From: Spinacia oleracea
Lineage: Eukaryota; Streptophyta; Magnoliopsida; Caryophyllales; Amaranthaceae
Reading direction: 5' to 3'
NCBI RefSeq assembly: GCF_020520425.1
Contig: NC_079491.1
Coordinates: forward strand, 7,303,143-7,367,142
Length of the DNA stretch: 64,000 nucleotides
Part shown: positions 22,856 through 34,500 of the stretch, in pieces
Layout: the number at the start of each line of letters is the position of its first letter
Position numbering within the stretch: the stretch's first letter is position 1
Translations under genes and position numbers: made by a program
Notes under the pieces: model-generated
What the model was told of the DNA's origin: nothing
Databases searched by the model: none
The model's input: the letters and a program-made list of their open reading frames with translations, nothing else

Positions 22856-23130
22856 CTCCCTCCGTATTTATTTAAGAGATACACTTGGCCGAGTACGGGT
22901 ATTAAGAAAAAGAATTGAATGAAATAAAGTAATAAAACAAGTGGGGTTGAGTAGATATTTTAATAAGAAAAACAAGTGGGGACCATGTCATTTTAGGGAG
23001 TGGGGGTGGGGTGTAAATATATTATTTAGTTAGATGGTGGGGTTGATAAGTTATTAAAATGGCAAGTCTATCTCTTAAATAAATACGGCCGGAAAAAGCA
23101 AGTGTATCTCTTAGATAAATACAAAGGGAG
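22856..23130. mobile_element. Stowaway MITE
   Basis: CTCCCTCCGTATTTATTTAA begins it and the inverted TAAATACAAAGGGAG ends it, in TA dinucleotides (22854-22855, 23131-23132). It is 275 bp and shares its interior with 28052-28332. Confidence 0.85.
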
Positions 23131-23251
23131 TACAATGCTTGGTTTGATATCTAATTCAATTCTAACCCTCCAGCTAAACGCCGCCTCCCCTCCTCTAAGA
23201 TTCTAGCTTTATTTCTCCTTGGACTATAGATATCATTACATAATTTATCTA

Positions 23252-23993
23252 TCTATACCTAGTATTTAAAAACTAAAATCATAGGTGATAATGAGACATG
23301 TGTCCTCACCTCATCAATCTCCCATTTTTTTTTCTTAATTAAAATAGAAAAATAAAAAGATATCAACTTGTATTAAAAGAAGGAAAACCCAAAAGACTTC
23401 CCATAAAAAAAAAAAATCTAAAATACACCCCTAAAAATAAATAATCAAAACTAAATGAGCTAACTTACAGTGTTATTAATATTCCATAACAATAACAATA
23501 AACATTAGTATTTATGAGTTAATAGCTTTTTTAAAAAAATTAACTCAAAATAAATCATAAGAAACTAAACACCTTCTTCATCAACCTCTCATCTTCCATA
23601 CACCCTCTTATAAATAATTTGACTAACAATCATTTTCGTTGTATCACTTACACAATCACTCTATATCATCATACCATTTTCAGAGGTAATGTGTGTTTTA
23701 CTTTGTGTGTCTATTTTTTTTTTTATGGCTAAGTTTGTTTTTTCGTCAATGTATTATGATTATTTTATTAATGGTTTGTTTTTATATTGACATCATATTA
23801 TATATCATTATCGTTGATTGTTCCTTCTAAATGTTGTTAGATTAATTTATTAATAATCTTAAATATATACACGTGGTTCTATTTAATTATATATTTATAT
23901 CATAATACCGGAAATTATTGTAGGTTGAGCAATACAAGTTCGTATAACACCTTAAAAATGCTATTGTGCATTGCATTGGGGCTCAAATGCTAG
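23252..23993 (+). mobile_element. non-autonomous Helitron
   Basis: It begins TCTATACCTAGTATTTAAAA and ends GGGGCTCAAATGCTAG before a T. The hairpin near the end (TTGTGCATTGCATTGGGG) is a degraded form of the usual GTGCATTGCAC stem. It is 742 bp with no coding region. Confidence 0.65.
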
Positions 23994-24084
23994 TTAGCAT
24001 TTAAGAACGAATGGAGTAGTAAATTTGTAGAACTTTATAGAACATTGGAATGGATGAAGTAATACGTAGTTTAATAAACAACTA

Positions 24085-24412
24085 CTCCCTCCATCCCGGA
24101 AAACTTTACCTGTTTTCCTTATCGGGCCATCCCTTAATACTTGACCTGTTTCTAAAAATGAAAATATTCTAACAATATTATATTATTTCTCACTCCACCC
24201 CTATTAACCCACCTACCCCCTACTCCATACAAAAAATAATTAAAAATTCAACCCCTACTCTCCCCCAACCCCATCCCTTTACACATTTCCCATTAACTAC
24301 AATAAAATAATACCCTACTATCAACTACTACCTATTAAATTAAATAAGTCAGTTCAAGTCCCTTAAACTCTGTGCCGGTCAAACCGGATCGAGTATTCCG
24401 GGACGGAGGGAG
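24085..24412. mobile_element. Stowaway MITE inserted in a Helitron terminus
   Basis: CTCCCTCCATCCCGG and CCGGGACGGAGGGAG are its inverted ends, with TA duplicated on both sides (24083-24084, 24413-24414). It is 328 bp. The target TA is the centre of the CTAG end of the minus-strand Helitron. Confidence 0.85.
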
Positions 24413-24693
24413 TAGTTAGTGACCCGGGCGATGCCCCAAATTTTATTGTTTTTGTTATTTGTTTTTGTCTGATTAATGATTTTTTTCTTTGCAAAACTTT
24501 TTGTATTTGTTTTATTTAATTTGTTGTCATATTACATAATTTCCTCTAAATATATGAGAATTTTCAGAACAGTCCCTATGTTCAGATTCTTTATTTTTTC
24601 AAGTCTTACTTGGTTGGTACTCTGTATAAAACTTTTTTTTTTCTATTTCACTTATAAACATAGGAAATTTCTTAAAGTGTCAATTATTATAAA

Positions 24694-25912
24694 CTAGTAT
24701 TGAAGCCCGTGCGATGCACGGGTTTGTAATGAAAAGTACATATTCATTAGCTGGAGTTCCATCATCTTGGGTAGATTCAAAAAATTGGCGAAATCGACAA
24801 TCCGTATCATCGCGAAATTATGAATTGGCCATTAAGATTACACCCATTTTTTTAATCAAACTACAAATGCAAATTAAATGAATAATTTACTCTCACACTT
24901 TATTTTGAAGCCCGTTACAATAATTATCTACTCAAAAATTAATAAGTCGTTCAAATTTGTAAACTAATCCCTATAACTTTTTTCGATGGAGATAATCCAT
25001 CCTATGATTTTGGATAGATAAATCTATCCTAACTACCATAATTACCTTTTTATTAAGATCTACCAACATATTAACAAAATCAAAAAATCTATCTAACTAC
25101 CAGCATGCTAATTTCACGGCAAATCTTTTTTTAATTAATAAAAATATGAATAAACCTTATTTATTTAAGCTATATTTTTTTAAAAAAAAATTGTTATGTT
25201 GATGGTTAGATATGGGTATAAAGTCATATAATTTGTAATTGGAAGAAAAAATAGGTTTAATGCAAATAGAACTCTATTATACTTAATCATAATTATCATA
25301 ACTATTACAAATTTCTTTCGTGGTTGCACCAAAAAGATTTTTTTATGTAAAAATTATTAAGGTAATTGAAATTACAATTACCATTTATTATAATAACTAC
25401 TACTCCGTATAACTTGTTGAATCGATCACCCTCCTTGAACCATCGACTTTTGCGCTGAAACATAGCAAAGAATTTATGTACGTGAGTTACTTAAGCAAGA
25501 TGAAATCAAGAGCACAACAAAAACTAAAATTCAAATATATCAATATCCAGTAGGCATACAAAATAGTATTACATGAACACACATCAACGAATAGCAAGTT
25601 CTTAAGCCGATGGAGCATAAACAATTATGCTGTGTACAAAAAAAAAATTACGTAGATTTTTTTGTGTTATACGTGAGTTTTGGTGGATCCTGAAAAGAAG
25701 TTTATATGTATATATATACAAAAAGGGAGAAGAGAAGTAGGATAGATTTTAGTTGGAATCTATCTTTATCATATTAAGTGGTTAATCATGGAAAGACTCT
25801 AATATTATTTATTTAATTAATTAATAATTTAATTATATGTGATGACGTGGAAATCCTACGTGGACGCTCTAAATGCTTTTGAAAAAACTCCCCTTTATAT
25901 ATATATATTAGA
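24694..25912 (-). mobile_element. Helitron nested in a Helitron
   Basis: On the minus strand it starts TCTAATATATATATATAAAG and ends with the perfect hairpin CCCGTGCATCGCACGGG, then CTTCAATACTAG. It lies between A and T. It is 1,219 bp and I see no gene in it. Confidence 0.78.
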
Positions 25913-26234
25913 TTGAATAACAAAAATTATATGTTATTGGAAAAACAAAATTGATTATCTAAAGAAGTAGTGTAATAATTGACTTTTTTTTATGCATGAT
26001 CTGAGTAATTAAGAAAGGATTAAGTAAAAGTTTGTAATAGGTTGTTATTCAAATATATATTGGGCATTAAAGTTTTAATATTTATAAGAATGACTTTTGT
26101 GTTTTTTTCATTACTATAGAGTCATACGTTATATCATTGAAGAGATGGTTAAAGTTATAAATAAGAGGTCATGGGTTCGAACATTAATACTAACATTTTT
26201 TGTGATAATAAAATTGAGGAATTCGCAATGTGAC

Positions 26235-26238
<4 letters not shown>

Positions 26239-26271
<33 letters not shown>

Positions 26272-26426
26272 GGTAAGAAGAAGGGATCCTAACTGAACCA
26301 GCACCTAGCACAGGTTAACCAGCCAGCTCCGCAGGTCATCACTTGAGCCACTCCCAAGCATTTCGCAGTTGATGGGGCTCGAACTTGTGACCTCCAAATC
26401 ACAAGGTGAGTTCCCCCACCAACTCT
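26239..26426 (-). mobile_element. tRNA-derived SINE
   Basis: Read on the minus strand it starts GAGTTGGTGGGGGAACTCAC, contains a B-box-like AAGTTCGAGCCCC, and ends in about 30 adenines. It is flanked by a 15-bp duplication with one mismatch, CGCAATGTGACATCC at 26224-26238 and CGCAACGTGACATCC at 26427-26441. It is 188 bp and lies inside a Helitron. Confidence 0.82.
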
Positions 26427-26471
26427 CGCAACGTGACATCCCTTGCCTTGGAGATTTAATAATAGTATAGA

Positions 26472-27085
26472 TTATGTACGGAGTACGCAATAATATCCTT
26501 TATGACATTAAAATAATAAAAAAATGGAACTAATAAAGTAATAGTAACATAAATTTTGTGTTGCAATAAGTAGTACAACGTACTAATTAAGGCGTAAAAT
26601 GTTGATTTCATCTCAATTTGTAATAATTATTTTATAATAAAATAACGTCTATTTAACTCAGTGAACAACATTAATACGGAGTTCTACTAATATAAATATT
26701 TATATTTTTAATTTAGGACAATTTTAATTTTAAAACTTTTTAAATCGTGCAATTGGATTTTGGACACTATTTACACATGTTCTTTTGACTTTCTTCTGTG
26801 ATTTATAATTAATAAAAAAATATATTCGTCTGGATTTTGTTAGATTCGTCTCAATAAGTATTATTTAAATATCAACTTTTTTTTATCCATAATTGAAAAT
26901 ATTAATGTTTGAAATCGTGCATTGACAAACATTATTAAAGAGTTGTGTCATGTAATAAGAACGTGATTAAAGTGAGTGAATTATTTATTGTAGTAAAAAG
27001 ATAATGTGAGTGAGTATAGGGACCACGTAGGAGATAATTAAATCTAATAATAATAATAATATTAATAATAATAAATAAATAATAA
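26472..27085. other. intergenic, nothing recognised
   Basis: AT-rich sequence with an AATAAT run near 27045-27085. The part at 26750-27000 has words shared with Stowaway interiors (TTGACAAACAT, GATTCGTCTCAATAAGTA) but no clear ends. Confidence 0.4.
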
Positions 27086-27525
27086 TCTAGTATTACTATA
27101 TACTAAAAGAGACAACAGGAATGACACGTGTCAATTCCAGGTGCGATTGTTCCCCTCCAAAAATCACTTTCCCAAAAAAGTGTATCTGTTTTATTTTATT
27201 TTTATTCTCTACCTTTTTTTATAAGCTATTTATGTATGGACACAAATTTTAGTTTACAAATTATGGCAATAATAGATATGACGTAATAATAATTATTCTA
27301 CATTGGTAATATATTAGCCAAATCGCTATATTAATAATGGAAAACATATCACTCAATATTTTGGTCAAGTTGTCATATTAGCATTTTAAATATGCATATT
27401 AGATGAATAAATTTAAACGAGTATGTTAAAAATGTTCTAACTATGCAGTAGTTTGGGAGATATTCAGCTAAATATTTTGTGAAAACAAAATATCAAAATC
27501 CGTGCATGCACGGGATCTAATCTAG
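27086..27525 (+). mobile_element. short non-autonomous Helitron
   Basis: It begins TCTAGTATTACTATATACT and ends with the hairpin ATCCGTGCATGCACGGGAT, then CTAATCTAG. It is about 85% identical by eye to 18532-18951, so the two are copies of one family. Confidence 0.78.
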
Positions 27526-27602
27526 TAAATATATATAGGGAAGATTTTTTGGTGAGCATTTAAAGCATCCATGTAGGATTGTCGATCTAATCAATAATTA
27601 TA

Positions 27603-27855
27603 CTTCATCCGTTTCATAAATATCGCACCATGGTTAACTTTTGATTCTCTAACATATTATTTTAACTCTTAATATCTCAAATTATGTGTAAGTAAAGTTA
27701 TAAAAAATTGAAATTTAGAAAATATATATCGATACGAATCTAACATGACCTCACATGACTACAATTTTCTTACGTGTGAATCACAAAAAATGGTCAAAGC
27801 CGTATTGTGAATAGTGTAAAAACAAAATGGTACGATATTTACAGAACGGATAAAG
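27603..27855. mobile_element. Stowaway MITE
   Basis: CTTCATCCGTTTCATAAATA begins it and the inverted AACGGATAAAG ends it, in TA context. It is 253 bp and of the same family as the element at 28773. Confidence 0.75.
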
Positions 27856-28051
27856 TATTTAAATATTAAGATTTAGAAATTATAAAATAAAGTAAATACG
27901 TTTAGGATAAGGAAAAGTGATTTTTTTGAAAAGATAAGATTAAGCGAATATTTAAAAGACATAATTTGATAAATAGTCTTTTATCATTTTTTAAAAGATA
28001 TAATCAGATATATGTTAATATAACTCCATATCAAATGTCAAAAATCAAATA

Positions 28052-28332
28052 CTTCCTCCGTATTTATTTAAGAGATATACTTAGTCGGGCACGCGTATTA
28101 AGAAAAAGAATTGAATGAAATAAAATAATAAAACAAGTGGAGTTGAGTTGATATTTTAATAAGAAAAACAAGTGGAGACCATGTCATTTTAGGGAGTGGG
28201 GGATGGAGGTGGGATGTAGATATATTATTTAATTAGATGATGAGGTTGATAAGTTACTAAAAATGACAAGTGTATCTCTTAAATAAATACGACAGAAAAG
28301 ACAAGTGTATCCTTAAATAAATACAGAGGGAG
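28052..28332. mobile_element. Stowaway MITE
   Basis: CTTCCTCCGTATTTATTTAA and the inverted TAAATACAGAGGGAG are its ends, in TA context (28050-28051, 28333-28334). It matches 22856-23130 throughout. Confidence 0.83.
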
Positions 28333-28772
28333 TAATACACAACAACATAAATTAACCTGTGCAATGATAGGCAAAAAAAAAAAAAAAAACGACCGAATAT
28401 AAAGTGTATTACCTCGTGAGTCGTGAATCGTGATCACCAATTTCGAGCCGAATTATAACCAAAAGATTACAATAGTTAACTAAAAGATCTCACCCAACTT
28501 GACTCGAATTGTTATTTCCAGCCATGAATCCATGATGGCTTTAATTTGACTAAACAAACATGCGTAGTGCCGTAGTCTATTTATTTATTTATTTTGTTTT
28601 TCCATTCTACACGGTCTAAGACTCTAAGCACGTTAAAATGTACGTAGTACCAGAATAAAACCACAGATAAAAGGACAAAAACTGATTAGTCTGAAAATGT
28701 AAGAAGAGTACTCCCTCGTGCTTTTAGGGGTTACAACTTGATCGATATAATAATAAAAAAAAATTAGTTATA
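28333..28772. other. intergenic, nothing recognised
   Basis: It holds an A-run at 28375-28389 and AT-rich sequence, with no gene or defined repeat. Confidence 0.4.
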
Positions 28773-28899
28773 TTTTCTCCATTTCGTAAATATCGCACCA
28801 TTTGATTTTTCACACTATTCACATTATGATTTTGGTCATTTTTTGTAATTTGTATGTAAAAAATTGTAGTCATGTGGGGCCATGTTATATTTGTATCAA

Positions 28900-30372
28900 C
28901 GGATATTTCATGAAATGCCCTCGAGTTTTTCCATAATTCACCAAACGCCCATCAAGTTTCAATAATTCATAAAATACCCCTCACAATTCGTACAAATACC
29001 CAACATACCCTTACTAATAACGGACCGTTAGTCTGCCGTTAGCCAAGTTTTCAATTCACCCAAATGCCCCTATTCTGAAACTTATTTCACCAAATGCCCC
29101 TATTGTGAAACTTTTTTCACCAAATGCCCCAAACTTAAATATAGCTATTTTGATGTTTCAGCGACTAGTTTTTGTGTTTGAAAGGTAGTTGTTGGTCACG
29201 GTCGACTATAAAAGCCCCTTTGCTGAATGGTTCTTGTAAGTTAGATGTTATTTTGATTTGCTTTGCTAATTTCATAAGATTTTTGTCATGAGTTTTCTTT
29301 CAAAATCATCATCCACACCCAATGAGTCCACATATATATTAGAGTACCTACCAAATTTTGTTATTGTGGTAGGAAATTTGTCATTCGAAGCTCTAATACA
29401 ACACTCAATCCACAAAGGTTGTACTACAAGTGTGATCCTTGAAACAATCTGAGATGGTGAAAGGGAGTAGTTGAGCAAAAAAACAAGGGGCAACAACACG
29501 AAGGACAATGCGGGGGAAGCTTAGACGAATGAGAAAGTATTGAAAACAGGCGAAACAGTAAGATGCAAGAAGAATTGAAGCAAATGAAGAAGAAGCTAAA
29601 ACAACAACAAAAAGTAGTCAAAGTTGTAATACAAATGGGGATATTGATGTTTGTAATTTTACTGTTTGTAATCATGAAGTAAACACAAGTAATGAGAAAC
29701 AAATTCACATTTAATAAATAATTGATGTTGCATAATCTGCACAAAATACCAAAGTGGGAAGGATTTCTGTTTTTAGCTTCACTTACAAAACATCTTTCCA
29801 CCAACTACATTTAATGTTATTTTCTACTCAACGAATATGTGCAAGATCACAACAGATGTGCAAAAAACTACCCCAAAAAGCATTAGCAGCTATCCAGAAG
29901 AGCTTGTGGAACACCACTTCAACCTCCATTCCTACCACAATAACAAAATTTGTTAGGTACCCTAATATATGTGGAATGATTGGGTGTGGAAGATGATTTT
30001 GAAAGAAAACTCATGACACAAATCTTATGAAATTAGCAAAGTAAAGTAAAATAACATCTAAAATACAAGAACCATTCAGCAAAGGGGTTTTTATAGCCAA
30101 CCATGACCAAGAACCACTTTTGAAACACAAAAACTAGCCGTCTGAACATCAGAATAGCTATATTTAAATTTGGAGAATTTGGTGAAATAAGTTTCCTAAT
30201 AGGGGCATTTGGGTGAATTGGAAACTTGACTAACGGCGGACTAACGGCCCGTTATTAGTAAGGGTATGTTGGGTATTTGTACGAATTGTGAGGGGTATTT
30301 TATGAATTATTGAAACTTGATGGGCGTTTGGTGAATTATGGCAAAACTCGAGGGCATTTCATGAAATTTCCG
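28900..30372 (+). mobile_element. Mutator-like element with long inverted termini and a GRF gene fragment
   Basis: The ends read CGGATATTTCATGAAATGCC inward from both sides. An exact 9-bp duplication, TTGTATCAA, lies at 28891-28899 and 30373-30381. The inverted arms are long, about 500 bp each, and include part of a GRF zinc-finger gene. No transposase is present. The tips resemble those of the MULE at 1544, so the two belong to one group. Confidence 0.85.
29288..29682 (+). pseudogene. decayed GRF-type zinc finger protein gene inside the MULE
   Basis: Around 29355-29435 one frame reads KFCYCGRKFVIRSSNT, then LNPQRLYYKC. This is the CxCG...N-P-R-Y-C pattern of the GRF zinc finger. About 100 bp on, KLRRMRKY and then a 39-residue frame (29563-29682) give a lysine/glutamine coiled-coil stretch (ELKQMKKKLKQQQK) followed by a hydrophobic tail (IQMGILMFVILLFVIMK). 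That order, GRF finger, coiled coil and C-terminal membrane segment, is common in small plant GRF proteins often carried by transposons. Several stops and frame changes separate the parts. The first part also recurs inverted in the right arm. Confidence 0.65.
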
Positions 30373-30510
30373 TTGTATCAATATATATTTTCTAAATATT
30401 ATTTTTTTATAATTTTTACTTACACATAATTTGAGGTATTAAGAGTTAAAGTAATAGGTTAGAGGAGTAAAAGTCAACCATGGTACGATATCTTTGAAAC
30501 GGAGAAAGTA

Positions 30511-31480
30511 TATTGGTTCTCTTATCGCATTAAGTTATTTCTTTAATTTCTTTTTATAATTTTTTTATCTAACATTCATCCTCGTATAGCTTTCTATTTT
30601 ATAAATATCTTATTGGTACACGGAGTAAGAATGAAAGGGAGTAATATTGAAATATTTGCATCCTGAATCATGATGGCCTGTAACGTGGAGCCTAATTGTA
30701 GACAGCCACAACCGGTCAACATATTATAATAAAATAATAAAGTTTATTACGAGTAAACTACAGTATCACACAATTCCTAAACCAATAATACCAATGAAAT
30801 TAAACTATTTACTGATCATGGAATGTGGAAGCGTCGACCACAAGTCCAGTAGTCCACAACTGAGCACGTGACCAATTGTTTTTAATGAGTGGCGGAGTCG
30901 GGATTTTTAAAACGGGAAATCATGATTTTGAAGACGAAATATATGGTTGTACGCTGTTGTGTATTATTCATGGGCATATATTATAATACAAACAAAATAG
31001 AACACAACTCTACCACGATATTCTATCATAGGATAACTACGTTATCTTTCCATACCACCACTAATTTTAATGCATTTTAATAACAAAAAGATAATGACTG
31101 TAACAGCAGAATCATGAAGGATGTAACGGACGTAATAAATGCAAATTAAAACCCACCCCACGCCCACGGTCCGAGCCCGACCCAGCACGCACTCGCATTA
31201 TGTGTTCACCTATATCACTCTCCTACTTTCTTAAACAAGAGTTACATCCTTTCCCCCAATTAATAAACAAGGAAAATATGAAGAGTTTTTTCAAAGTAAG
31301 ACTCTATGATTATCTTTTTTTTCTTTGTGCTTTTCGATGAGAATTTTCAACCTACACTTTCTTAATTTTTAATTAATACATTATTTAAATTGTAAAAGGT
31401 AGTCATATTTGGCACTTGATCGTCTTACTTTTCTTTATAATAACCAACGTTGTAGCATTTCTGTTTTGAAAAAGTATCAC
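30511..31480. other. 5' flank of the AVT1-like gene
   Basis: I recognise no transposon. The last part probably includes the promoter. No convincing TATA element can be singled out. Confidence 0.35.
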
Positions 31481-31520
31481 ATCTCTCTACTCTCTTTCTC
31501 TCTTTCTCTCTCTCCTCTCA
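31480..31520 (+). promoter_or_regulatory. CT-rich microsatellite in the 5' leader
   Basis: A run of CTCTCTTTCTCTC words ends about 30 bp before the ATG of the transporter gene. Such pyrimidine tracts are common in plant 5' UTRs and can bind BPC-type GAGA factors; any role here is inference. Confidence 0.4.
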
Positions 31521-31549
31521 AACAAGGCAGTCAACAATTAATCAAACAA

Positions 31550-34500
31550 ATGGAAGGTGATCATCGCGAGGGATCGTCGTTAACACAACCATTAGTAGAG
31601 TTAGACGAAGCAAACAACAACATCAACATCTCATCAATTAAAGAAGGCAATTCTTCATTCTTCAACACTTGTTTTAATGGCCTCAATGCCATTACAGGTT
31701 ATTTACTTCTTCCTCTATATCTATTTCCATCCCCTTGTTTCCGCATTTTCTTATTTTATATTTCCTCCCTCCGTCCCTTACTGTTTGTCTAATTGTATAT
31801 AGTAAAGTTTTTAAAGTTTGACCATGGATTTCATTGACCTAATTATGGCTCCGTTTGGTAGGGCGTAAAAGGTTTTCATGGAAAACGATTTTCTCATTTT
31901 CAATCATTTTACGTTGTTTGGTTGGATAAGGGATTGAAAACAATTTTTCATGACTTCCTCAAAGGTGTTAAACCCTTTTCCATTTGAAATGGAGAGAAGC
32001 CACTTTTCCTTATTTCCTCCTTACCTCGCTCTCCTTTCTTCCCCTCAATCTTCACCATCTTCTCCCATTATCCTTTAAGTTACCAAACAAAGGAAAATTA
32101 ATTTGAAATTTTGTTTTTTCATGAAAAATTATTTTACAATGAAAACGTTTTACGCCCTACCAAACGGAGCCTCTATGAACTGATTATAATCAAATCAATT
32201 AATCCCTCTGGTCAATTTTCTAATGTCTTTTGTTCAAAGTATTATTCATGCGAGATCTTGCAAAATATGACTACTTTTTAAGGAGGGATTAAGAAAAATT
32301 ATCTCGCATGGAGTATGAGCTAACAACTTGTAAACAAAAAAGCTAAGTCTATGAAAAGAGCCACCTTATGACGTTTTGGTTGTATTATTCTCATTTTTAA
32401 TTAGCTACTCCTCTTTCCCCACTTCCTGACAAGAAAAGTAGGAAGAATAAAAATAGAATTAATCAATTAATTACAAGACAACTAAAAATCACACAATAGA
32501 AGATCTGTTTTGCAACAAATTAAGGAAAAAATAATGTAATACGTACGTAGTAGTTGAGCAAATTGTTTTCTTCGAAGTTTATTCAAAAGATAAAAACAAA
32601 AATTATTGTTGATGTGGTATAAAATAGCTGGACAACATGGTCCAAGAAAGGCACTAACACATATAGGCTATGATGACTATCGGTACGACAAATGGTCCAC
32701 TTCATTGCCAACGTAACACCAATCTAGATTTATCTGTATAAAAACTTATACTCCCTCCGTCCATTTTAAGTGCTACTCCCTCCGTCCCAGAATACTCGCA
32801 ACGATTTGACTTTTTGCACTATTCACATAATTCACTTTAACCCTATTTTATTTATAGTATATGAAAATTAGTTATCATATAATATATTGTTGGCTTCATC
32901 TTAATATATATTTTCAAAATATTAATATTTTATAAGTTTTTATAATATATAATTGAAGATATTGATGGTCAAAGTTGTGCATTGGCAAGCGTGTTCAGTC
33001 AAACCGTTGCGAGTATTCCGGGACGGAGGGAGTACATTACTTTTATGTAGTCGTCCCAATTTAATTATACATATCTATATTATAAATGGGCCCATACAAA
33101 TTTACATCTTCATCTCAATTAATTAAATTAAAATGATCTTAAATTAAAATGTCCTTTTTCTTGTCTTCTTTTTGTGCCTAAAAATTCGTGCCAAATTCCA
33201 TTTGTGCCACTTAAAATGGGACGGAGGGAGTACTTTGTATATGGAGGTCTCATTTTTATGTAAGACAACATTTTATGTTCTACTATTATTAATTACTCTA
33301 TCCGTCCCTTAATATTCACACCACTTTCCTTTTTGGGTCGTACCTAAATACTCGCACCATTTCTATAAATGGATTTTTTTTTACCAATATTATATTATTT
33401 CTCACACTTACCTACTAACTCACTCACATCCCTACTCTCTACAAAAAATCATTTAAAAATTCACACCCCCACTACCCCTTTACACATTTTCCACTAACTA
33501 TATTGAAAATTACCCCACTATCTATGGGTGTTCATAAAAAACCGACCTAAATGGGCGGTAAATCGAACCGGAAAAATTAACGGTTAAACGGGTCGGTTAC
33601 GGTTACAATTTTTGACAGAACGCTTAACCGAATAAACCGAAAATAGAAGATCAAGTCAAACAAAAATAAGTCTTACCAACGTCTAAAATTACACAAGTTC
33701 ATCAAGTTCAAACAAAATTATGAAGTAACATACTTATTGTTTCAAGAAAGGACTAATGGGCTAAGAGCCTAAGAAGTAAGTACACTAACAAACATTTTTT
33801 ACTCAATTCAAATGTCTTAAACTCCGCATCGGTCAAACCGGTGCGAGTATTAAGGGACGGAGGGAGTATACTTTTAGATCAAACAGTTATACTTATAATA
33901 AAGCTATCTTTACGTGTATGAGTGTATGACAGTCTACTGTCTACATATTCTTGTACCTGTACACTTTCTATAGTCACTCTCAAATTATATAAACGTAGCA
34001 CTAATGTAACAAATTATTGTTACATTATTTAACCATAATTAGTTTCTAAAATGGGTAAATTAATATTATTGGATCAGGAATTGGAATACTATCAGTACCG
34101 TATGCCTTAGCAGCAGGAGGATGGATGAGTCTAATCCTATTCTTCATCATAGCCTTAGCAGCAACATACTCAGGCCTACTAGTAAAACGATGCATGCAGG
34201 CCGATTCAAAAATCAAAACATACTCCGATATAGGCGAACACGCGTTCGGACGCATCGGAAAAGTCGTGGTATCCGCAGTATTGTACGCAGATCTGTACAT
34301 GGTCGTAACCGGGTTCTTAATCTTAGAAGGCGATAATCTACACAACTTGTTCCCACAAATGAGTGTTGAATTACTCGGGTTGACGATCAATGGTAACTCG
34401 AGCTTCATTGTTATGGTTGCCCTGATTTTGTTGCCTACGGTTTGGTTAGATGATCTTAGTATTCTTGCGTATGTCTCGGCTGGTGGCGTGGTCGCATCGT

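Larger units (their letters stand above)
24082..26471 (-). mobile_element. Helitron carrying three nested insertions
   Basis: On the minus strand it starts TCTATACTATTATTAAATC (right edge, 26471). It ends with the hairpin GGGGCATCGCCCGGG, then TCACTAACTAG. The final CTAG is itself split by a Stowaway MITE: C at 24082, TA duplicated at 24083-24084 and 24413-24414, G at 24415. A second Helitron (24694-25912) and a SINE (26239-26426) also lie inside. Removing them leaves about 640 bp, close to the related element at 47882-48592. Confidence 0.7.
28773..30508. mobile_element. Stowaway MITE, split by a MULE
   Basis: TTTTCTCCATTTCGTAAATA begins it and the inverted GAAACGGAGAAAG ends it, with TA on both sides. 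The two halves together are about 255 bp and match 27603-27855. The remainder is the Mutator-like element at 28900. Confidence 0.75.

Noticed and set aside
24416-24693. Short plus-strand frame with hydrophobic residues that could be a small membrane protein
   Set aside because: It is phenylalanine- and leucine-rich because of T-rich DNA and lies inside a Helitron; no supporting signal.
26155-26200. GAGGTCATGGGTTCGAAC resembling a tRNA T-loop
   Set aside because: The B-box-like word lacks an A box and any cloverleaf. Similar words occur in other Helitrons here (about 41730 and 48025), so it is transposon sequence and not a tRNA gene.
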